Shown: positions 57,601 through 64,000 of the stretch, piece by piece
Layout: the number at the start of each line of letters is the position of its first letter
How positions within the stretch are numbered: position 1 is the first letter of the stretch
Source: Chrysomallon squamiferum
Taxonomy: Eukaryota > Mollusca > Gastropoda > Neomphalida > Peltospiridae
Direction of reading: 5' to 3'
Assembly: GCA_012295275.1 (NCBI GenBank)
Contig: CM022665.1
Coordinates: forward strand, 47,724,102-47,788,101
DNA length: 64,000 nt
Position numbers and translations under genes: made by a program
The notes under the pieces: model-generated
What the model was told of the DNA's origin: nothing
Seen by the model: only the letters and a program-made list of their open reading frames with translations
Databases searched by the model: none

Positions 57601-58746
57601 GTCGCACCCACCCAGTTTTCTACACTCTTCAACCAGGCTCGGGCCAGCAGCAACGTGGATCGCTCCATCAACTAGAAACAAGTTTTGTTTTACAAAAACA
57701 TTTTCATAAACACGCACAGACACACACAGTCACCCACACCCACCCACAGACACACACAGTCACCCACACCCACACCCAGACACATGCATATACACACACA
57801 CACATATACACATGCACACACATACACACACAGTCACAAACATATTTAAAAACAACTAAACTAGCCTGATATTTGCTTAAATACAAAAACAGTTTCCTAA
57901 CAAATTACAAAAAAGTATGAAAATATACGCAGGATGATATTTTATCTTTATCATTTTTATTGTGTCATAATTGTCATAATTGTTAAAGCCTCTCACTTCT
58001 CACAGTGTATGTGTTGTAAATCTGAAAATGTTTTTGAAGAACATAAAAAGCAGCATTATTAAAAACGACAAAGAGTATATATATTTTTTTTAAATCAAAT
58101 AATAAAAAATTAAAGTGTGTCTGGTAGTTCATGTATTTTCCTACCTCCTCCACCTCCCAAGAGAGAAGAGTTTGCAGCATTCGTGATGGCGTCTATTTCT
58201 AGTGTGGTGATGTCCCCCTGCCACAATGAGACTTTGTTGTTGATTTTCACATCGACAGTGTACTGCACATCATCAGCTACGTAAATAGCATAAAAATCGA
58301 TCTTCATTACAATTTCATATAATCTAAATTGGTGTTAAGCTTACAAATTCTTTTACAAGTTTATTAATTACAATGTATTTATTTTACATAAGTTTATTAA
58401 TAATACAACATATTTATTTTATATAGTGTTTTTGTTAAAATATACTTTTAAAACAAAAAGAGAAGGTTGTAAAAACAATTTTTCCACCACTGCAGGTATG
58501 AAACAAAAAGAGCAGAATTTACCATTTTACTGATGCCACCCACAAAACTAAAGAATATTATTTGAAGAATATTATTTCAAAATTAATTCAGACTGATAGT
58601 TAAATAATTATCTTTTTGCTAAATTAAACATTATGCAAATTTACCAGTGCTATTTTGTTTCACAATGTAAAAATACTTCTCCAGACAAACTGATCTGTTT
58701 GAATAATGACTATTTCATGCAGAAATTTTTCAAAAAAACCCAAATA

Positions 58747-58800
<54 letters not shown>

Positions 58801-59220
58801 TAATAATAATAATAATTAATAATAATAATAATAATATATATATGATTATAGTATTGTCTGGACATCTGTCCAAGAAAGTGTGAATTAAAGATTATTAATA
58901 CTTTCAGATTTGGGTGACTAGTATTTTCTGGACACAGATGTTTAAGTAAAGGATCATTACTTTTATATTTGGCTGACTTTTTCTTCTCAGACTTTTTGTC
59001 TTTGTCAGTTTTTTTCTTTTTTGATTTGTGAATGAAGATGTCGTTGTAGTACTCATTCCACGTCAGAATCTCAGACAGTGCCACATACTTCTTTCCACAC
59101 TTGTACTTCTGTCTCTTTTCATCAAGGCTCATATTTAGGTAGTATTCTGAAATATATATTTAAAAAAACTTTCTCAAGAAAAACTGTTCTCTTACTAGGT
59201 ATAAAGGACAATTTAATTGA

Positions 59221-59313
<93 letters not shown>

Positions 59314-60486
59314 AATACATTAAGAATTTAAAATATACATCTTTGATTGAAATGTTGATATAAATAAATTCAGTTCACACTAAGTTTGTTTGAAGGTGGA
59401 GGTAATTTAAGTTTTCCACATTTTTCTAGTCTTGTTTTTTCTTATATATAAAAAAAATTACATCTCCTTAAGACAGAAGTAAATAATATTAAGTTACTAC
59501 TTAGTGTATATACAGAAGCTGAGAAACATTCTCAGATTCCATTGTGTTACTGTTATGTTTAATATGAGGTGTTAGAATTTGATCATGATATCTGTCAGTC
59601 TTTACAAATACTTTATGATTTATTATTTTTGTTTGTTTAGAATGTTTAACATTTTTGTTACTGAAATAAAAACCTTTTTATAACTGTAGTCAAGGCTGGT
59701 GATAATATAAACAGACTGCAAATTGAAAAAAGAACAGAGTAAACAAAAAATAAAGAAAAGGGAAGCAAGTATGAGAAAAAGATTAAGTGAAGGAAAGAAA
59801 AGTGAGATTATGAAGAAAGGTACAAGATGCACATATTCATTAATTTTAACAATTCTCTTATCACATGGATTGAATCCTAGAAAATATCGCAATTTTTTAA
59901 ATTTTTTATTTTATTAATTATTTTAATTTTTTGTTTCTACAGATTAGGACCTCTAAATATAAAAGACCTAAAAACATTAATCTGACAGATGATTCTTAGT
60001 TTATGAAGAACTTACCTTTCTCTTCTTTAAAATCTCGTTGCTTAGGCACTTGAGATCTGGTGACATGTTTAGGGTTCAGTTCTCTTTCTTTTGTTGCATC
60101 TTCTTTAGACTGTTTTTTCTCACTTGACGTACTCTGCTTCTTTTTGTCTTGAAAAACATTACAAATAGCTTAATAAACAAATATACAGATAAACATACAT
60201 ATTAGTGTTATTTTAAATATTAATTTCTTTTCCTGCTTTTATTTATTTTTTATATTTTTTTATATTAGTTTTAGTATTTTCATAGTTGTTAATGGCTGGC
60301 ATTCCCTCCCTGCAGTAGTGAACCATAGTCTACATTTTTATGGTTTTAAACTGAAGTTAGATTTCAGTTTTGGTTTAAGGAATATTATAATATCCCTAAG
60401 ACTGTCAGATTCCTAAGCCAATGTATTATGCAGTAAAGGAACATATAAATCAACAGGTATGGCCTCTCTCTTTATCTCTCTCTCTT

Positions 60487-60529
<43 letters not shown>

Positions 60530-61123
60530 TATTTATATATTTGATACAACTATAAATGTGATTGTACTAACACTGAGAAAACAATGGGATTTGTTGTTGT
60601 TTTGTTGGTTATTATTACTGTTTTATAAGAAAGTAAAATCTGAGTAAAAGAACTTAACATGAAGTAAAAATAATGCTTATATTGTCATAACACTCATTAT
60701 AAATGATTTTTTCATTAATCTGTGGTACATCAAATTGATAAAGCATGGTCACTCAAGCATTTCAATGTCAGTGAAACTGAAAGTTTCTGTTCTTGGAATA
60801 TGAATCATGAAGTTTAATGATCAATATTTTTACATTTTACTGATTTATAATTTCCATTCTTTCTGAAATAAGAAAAATTAGTAATAGCTAAAACTGCTGG
60901 TTTGGGGTATATGCTAATAAAATGTCTTTATATCATGTCAATAGACAACTTACATGATTTACTTAACTTCATGGTACTTAGAAGCTACTACACTACTACT
61001 AGCTGTTAGGTTTTTTGTTAGTTTTATTTATAAATGAAACATTCACACCGAAACTAAATTTCTACCTGTCGTTATCGGCTTTTTTGCTGGTTTTGTTGCT
61101 GGTTTTGGCTGTCTGGTTGACAT
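49187..61123 (-). CDS. MACROD: MACROD-type macrodomain protein with repeated exon-array tail
   Basis: Nineteen exons: 61123-61066, 60147-60016, 59146-58961, 58276-58145, 57671-57555, 57034-56916, 56518-56488, 56076-56003, 55001-54896, 54730-54611, 54319-54197, 53730-53566, 53361-53197, 52718-52596, 52139-52029, 51752-51630, 51336-50730 (frame broken), 50431-50357, 49302-49187. All close in phase except 51336-50730; skipping it gives 691 aa. N-terminus is Lys-rich; then [11 protein letters not shown] (aligns with the SW/TW stretch before human macrodomains), macrodomain [81 protein letters not shown]. Family role: removal of mono-ADP-ribose and O-acetyl-ADP-ribose. The long disordered Ser/Lys/Glu tail recalls MACROD2, but no closer paralogue call is possible. 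Start ATG 61123 has a good Kozak context; in-frame ATGs at 61198 and 61243 would add basic N-terminal residues. Confidence 0.9.
49476..49885. repeat. 39-bp minisatellite in last MACROD intron
   Basis: About ten copies of a 39-base unit containing GTTTCTGGGATATATCCTTTATCAC and (A)CTATATC. Because 39 is divisible by 3, it is open in several frames on both strands. A decayed copy recurs at 49950-49995. Confidence 0.88.
50357..50431 (-). other. MACROD tail exon, type A, copy 5 (short)
   Basis: 75 nt, phase 1-1. Encodes [20 protein letters not shown] then KTTDKG. It lacks the DKNA..SNKNNS middle of other type A exons. Confidence 0.8.
50730..51336 (-). pseudogene. MACROD tail exon, type B, copy 4: expanded and frame-broken
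   Basis: Acceptor (CATTTCAG then AGGCACA) and donor (GAAAAAG then GTTTGAAATC) match other type B exons, but length is 607 nt where phase 1-1 needs a multiple of three. The left two thirds is a ~54-bp tandem repeat (about seven copies, [18 protein letters not shown]) open in the proper exit frame. The right part (about 51125-51260) has degenerate copies with indels that bring TAA after KADKNS. Either the exon is skipped, truncates the protein, or the repeat is misassembled. Confidence 0.75.
51630..51752 (-). other. MACROD tail exon, type A, copy 4
   Basis: 123 nt, phase 1-1, intact: [20 protein letters not shown] then [20 protein letters not shown] and QG. Confidence 0.85.
52029..52139 (-). 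other. MACROD tail exon, type B, copy 3
   Basis: 111 nt, phase 1-1, intact: [20 protein letters not shown] then [18 protein letters not shown]. One internal repeat shorter than copies 1 and 2. Confidence 0.85.
52596..52718 (-). other. MACROD tail exon, type A, copy 3
   Basis: 123 nt, phase 1-1, intact: [20 protein letters not shown] then [20 protein letters not shown] and QG. Confidence 0.85.
52933..52992 (-). pseudogene. Truncated type B exon remnant
   Basis: Keeps the type B acceptor and [21 protein letters not shown], but its middle is deleted between two AACAGCTCA repeats and its 3' half is missing. Reading continues into ATTATTAG and it has no donor. Most likely a dead copy left by unequal exchange. 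Confidence 0.7.
53197..53361 (-). other. MACROD tail exon, type B, copy 2
   Basis: 165 nt, phase 1-1, intact. Begins [17 protein letters not shown] and ends [10 protein letters not shown]; two internal [15 protein letters not shown]-like units. Confidence 0.85.
53566..53730 (-). other. MACROD tail exon, type B, copy 1
   Basis: 165 nt, phase 1-1, intact. Begins [17 protein letters not shown], ends [10 protein letters not shown]. Same length as copy 2. Confidence 0.85.
54197..54319 (-). other. MACROD tail exon, type A, copy 2
   Basis: 123 nt, phase 1-1, intact: [20 protein letters not shown] then [20 protein letters not shown] and QG. Confidence 0.85.
54611..54730 (-). other. MACROD tail exon, type A, copy 1 (most diverged)
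   Basis: 120 nt, phase 1-1: [20 protein letters not shown] then [20 protein letters not shown] and G. First tail exon after the macrodomain; likely founder of the type A series. Confidence 0.82.
55006..55905. repeat. 56-bp minisatellite in MACROD intron
   Basis: About sixteen copies of a 56-base unit around AAACTGAAACACTATCAACA, GTGAACACTTTG and ATAATGACAAGATAAAAAC. Variants carry GGAATTGCAAG in place of ATAATGACAAG, and a few units are shortened by loss of TTTG. It lies between the last two macrodomain exons. Confidence 0.92.
56243..56330 (-). repeat. Possible tRNA-derived SINE remnant or tRNA pseudogene
   Basis: On the minus strand a good pol III B-box (GGGTTCGAATCCC) follows, about 50 bases after, a weak A-box-like TGTAACTGATAGAG. 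The arms do not fold into a convincing cloverleaf, so it is probably not a working tRNA. Confidence 0.35.
57363..57432. repeat. A-rich / (AAAT)n tract in MACROD intron
   Basis: Poly-A and AAAT run between macrodomain exons. Nothing else is seen in the interval. Confidence 0.7.
57711..57835. repeat. (CA)n/(CCCA)n microsatellite in MACROD intron
   Basis: CA-rich run with two duplicated CACACACAGTCACCCACACC blocks. Confidence 0.85.
58747..58838. repeat. (AAT)n microsatellite in MACROD intron
   Basis: About 28 AAT units, one phase interruption at 58800-58820. Confidence 0.9.
59227..59312. repeat. (GA)n microsatellite in MACROD intron
   Basis: Pure GA run of about 42 units between the second and third coding exons. 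The Arg/Glu open frame over it is not a gene. Confidence 0.95.
60491..60530. repeat. (AT)n microsatellite in MACROD intron 1
   Basis: About fifteen AT units then CACACA. Confidence 0.85.
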
Positions 61124-61362
61124 TGTGTTTTTTGTTACTGTGATATTAAGACGAATTATTTTGAATAGATCTAGACTCCTTCGAAAGTTGTTTTGCATGG
61201 CTTTAATAAGGGAGATAACCACGGTTAACATTAACAGATGCATGTAAACAGTTATAAAACGAGGTTTACCCGAACAACCGAAAACAAACGACATATAATT
61301 GACTGATCTTGCTCGGGCTAAATTGCTGTCGATATTACAAAATATGTAAGCGTAAATAAAGA

Positions 61363-61408
<46 letters not shown>

Positions 61409-61762
61409 TGACATTTACCCGCGATATTCAATAGGAACGCTTTAAACAATCTTAACAGTAAATGCTCTTACGATACCAAAGCGTTGTTACTGAAATAATT
61501 ATCTATAATTTTCTAGAATATATGCTGATTTAGATCTTAATTATTTTTGATATCAGTATTATTTATTTGATTATTATTAGTAGTATTAGTATTAGTAGTA
61601 GTAGTAGTAGTAGTAATAGTAGTATTAGCAGCAGTAGTAATAATTAATTCTACAACGCCGTTTAGCTTATAATATATAGAGAAGATACTTTGATTTATTA
61701 AAAGGAATAATGATGCGACAAACAGTTCAAAGAATCAAAACTATATTTTGCAATAGCCGCAG

Positions 61763-61798
<36 letters not shown>

Positions 61799-63648
61799 AA
61801 TTAGTTAATTCTACTGCGCCGTTCAGCTTATAATATATAGAGAGGATACTTCCTGATTTATTTTAAAAGAAATGCTGATGTGACAAATAATTCAGTGAAT
61901 TAAATATGTTTTGAATGACAACTGGCTTAATTCGGAAAGACTAAATTTGTTAGAAACTACTGCGGTATACACTGGAGTACCGAATATCCATAATCAGATT
62001 ATGCAGATGTATAAATTGTTAGATAAAAACAAAAAATAAATTAGTTTTTTATATCCGTAATCACATTTTTAACATCCAAAATAAATATAAAATGGCACAA
62101 TCTGTTGACGTCTGCAACTCAATGCATTAAATTACATCTGATCATTTAAAATGTTTTTTTCTCTGAAATTATATTTACATTTGAATGTAATTTGCTGCTT
62201 TATTTTAAATTAGACTATGACTAACTGCATAATTATCAAAATTAGCCAAATTCAAATATAATTATTACAGATAAATTACAAGTATTTTTGGCGGTAAATA
62301 GAAAAATGGCGTTTATTATAATTATAATTTATCAAGGATCAAAATATGCTGATGGCTTAAATTAATTTAAACTGTCTGAATAACAATAACAGAAAATAAT
62401 AATACTGAGTTTAATAAATATATTAAAAATGTAATAATAAAATAAATCCAATGCCTTTCTACAGATTGTTAAACGTATTTCAGATTTCACCTTTCACCTT
62501 GGGCTATCCCAGCGATCAACGCCACCTGCTGGTAATTAAACCTTGTAAAAATGCCCGTATGTAGCAAGTGCCTAAAAATGGCGTCGCGCTTGTTTATTTG
62601 ATTTGCCGTGGTTTATTCAAGAATTGAATGTCTTTGGGTAGGCACTGAATACCGAGTTACCAAAATATATTTAAACATGTTTGTTACATAAATATATAAA
62701 TATTAGCAGGCACGTTTTTATTTTGTTATTCGCGATTCCGTGACCTACTTCGTAGGTGAATCACTGACCAAATCAAAACATTCCAAATTAGGTAGGAAGG
62801 TCTGTTTAACTCTCACTCTTAGATCATCCTATGATTAATTAGCATTTATATTCAGTATTTCACATAGTGTTTCTAAATTCTAAATTTTATGTGCAATTGA
62901 TTTTAACAGCTTATGTTAATATTTGGTGATCAAAGGAATTCCGACTGCGTTTAAAGTTTGTTTACTTATAACTCATTAACTGCATAGCTGGGCGAGGTTT
63001 TAATATTATGTTCTTGTTTTGGACAACAGGTGGGAAGCTGCCATTAAATTTATGTAATGGTTCAGTTATATGTTCCATTTTTATCTTGAATATTTACAGA
63101 TTTAAATTAACTAGGTTATAGCATTCAATACTTTATAATGATTATGATTAATTTGAAAAGTCAGTGGGTCCAGTAAAACAAATTAACAGTTAGAAGAGTT
63201 ACCAATTCTATTAAAGTATAACATTTGAGGATATTATATAGTAACTGTAATAGTTATATTCCATCTTGCATTATACTTTTAATTATTCTTTAAAATTACT
63301 GTTTAAAAAATCAATTTCACTATTTTGCAAGCTGATTAATTCAGATTGGTCTGTAATCTAATATACTTTTATTATAAATACCAATCCTGATGCTACACAT
63401 ATTTCTTAATCCTTGAGATCTTTGTTGAGATGTGATTATGTTCTTCACAGCTTAATAAAATGAAATATAAATTTGTAATTTATTAATGAAAATTTAAAAA
63501 ACAAAAAATTGGATGAAATATTTCTGTTGGTTAAATTTTTCAGATTAAATGCAACTAATAAAAAGAAACAAACTTTACTGTTCATTGTTGTTGAATCAAA
63601 ATTTGAAAAAACCTTTTTGTGAAAATTAAAATCTTTCTCTCACACCAG
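61124..63648. promoter_or_regulatory. Divergent region between MACROD and the PAK gene
   Basis: 2.5 kb between two genes reading away from each other. AT-rich; (TTA)n at 61766-61795, (TAGTAG)n at 61578-61640. A duplicated ~60-base segment (AATTCTAC.GCGCCGTT.AGCTTATAATATATAGAGA) occurs at about 61647 and 61808. A GC-richer island at 62500-62640 includes AAAAATGGCGTCGCG (YY1-like) and a possible donor at 62638-62639, a plausible PAK 5' UTR exon. Confidence 0.4.
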
Positions 63649-63660
63649 GCATTTGAAGTC

Positions 63661-63864
63661 ATGTTCAAATCAAAGAAAAAGCGGCCCGAAATATCAATAC
63701 CATCGAACTTTGAACACAGAGTTCACACTGGGTTTGATAGGGAACATGGCATTTTTGTTGGGCTGCCAGCTCAGTGGGCAGGGATTATAGGTGTGGAGAA
63801 AGAGCGACCCCGACCCATTGTTGATCCTTCCAGCATAACTCTGACAGACATAGAACCATTGAAG
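63661..63864 (+). CDS. PAK4: Group II p21-activated kinase (PAK4/mbt type), first coding exon
   Basis: Exon starts after the acceptor at 63647-63648 with 12 nt of leader, then ATG 63661 and 68 codons to CCATTGAAG followed by GTGAGT. The peptide MFKSKKKRPEISIPSNFEHR followed by VHTGFD...FVGLPAQWAGII is the N-terminal basic patch plus CRIB domain (ISxPxxFxHxxHxG) that binds GTP-loaded CDC42/Rac. The CRIB at the extreme N-terminus and the GLPxQW and PxPLVDP-like RPRPIVDPSSIT stretches are typical of PAK4/5/6, not PAK1-3. The kinase domain must lie right of the window. Invertebrates usually have one such gene (mbt in flies), so PAK4 here means the group. Confidence 0.93.
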
Positions 63865-64000
63865 GTGAGTTTTTAAATGAGTGTGTTTAGAAAAGTAATG
63901 ACTGCTTAAAACATGTATGTTTAAAAATGCAAAGACTTTGAAATTATATGTTTAAAAATGTAATGACTGTTTAAAATAGTTGTATGTTTTAAAAATGTAA

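Overview
Eukaryotic nuclear DNA from an invertebrate animal. All recognisable genes are split by GT-AG introns. Introns and intergenic DNA are very AT-rich and crowded with microsatellites (TTA/TAA, TTTA, GA/CT, CA/GT), while exons are visibly more GC-rich. The gene set and compact introns suggest a spiralian, perhaps a mollusc, but the sequence does not fix the taxon.

Layout, left to right. (1) 255-4642, minus: 5' four coding exons of an RNF216/TRIAD3-type RBR E3 ubiquitin ligase, running off the left edge. (2) 7440-15921, minus: complete 14-exon SNW1/SKIP spliceosome and transcription cofactor (530 aa). (3) 17216-23755, plus: complete 9-exon ADCK1 mitochondrial UbiB-family kinase (519 aa), head-to-head with SNW1. 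(4) 28761-31891, plus: a 4-exon, 402-aa two-pass membrane protein with PPxY motifs that I do not recognise. (5) about 32-40 kb: mostly repeats, with a possible orphan promoter and first exons near 38.65-38.97 kb. (6) 40350-46545, minus: a complete intron-bearing diaminopimelate decarboxylase (LysA) gene. (7) 49187-61123, minus: a MACROD-type macrodomain gene whose disordered tail is encoded by a tandem array of two alternating exon types, some copies broken. (8) 63661-63864, plus: first coding exon of a group II PAK kinase (PAK4/mbt type), continuing off the right edge.

The genes do not form one pathway. Most are conserved animal housekeeping or signalling genes (ubiquitin ligation, splicing, mitochondrial lipid/quinone-linked kinase, ADP-ribose signalling, Rho-GTPase signalling). 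The outlier is LysA, an enzyme of bacterial and plant lysine synthesis, here embedded as a normal spliced gene between animal genes. The other strong signals are structural. They are the MACROD tail-exon array, a three-fold tandem splice acceptor in ADCK1 that stays in frame, and intronic copies of the end of an ADCK1 exon together with its splice donor.

Exon boundaries were set by hand from splice consensus, codon phase and family similarity. All multi-exon models below close in phase except where stated.
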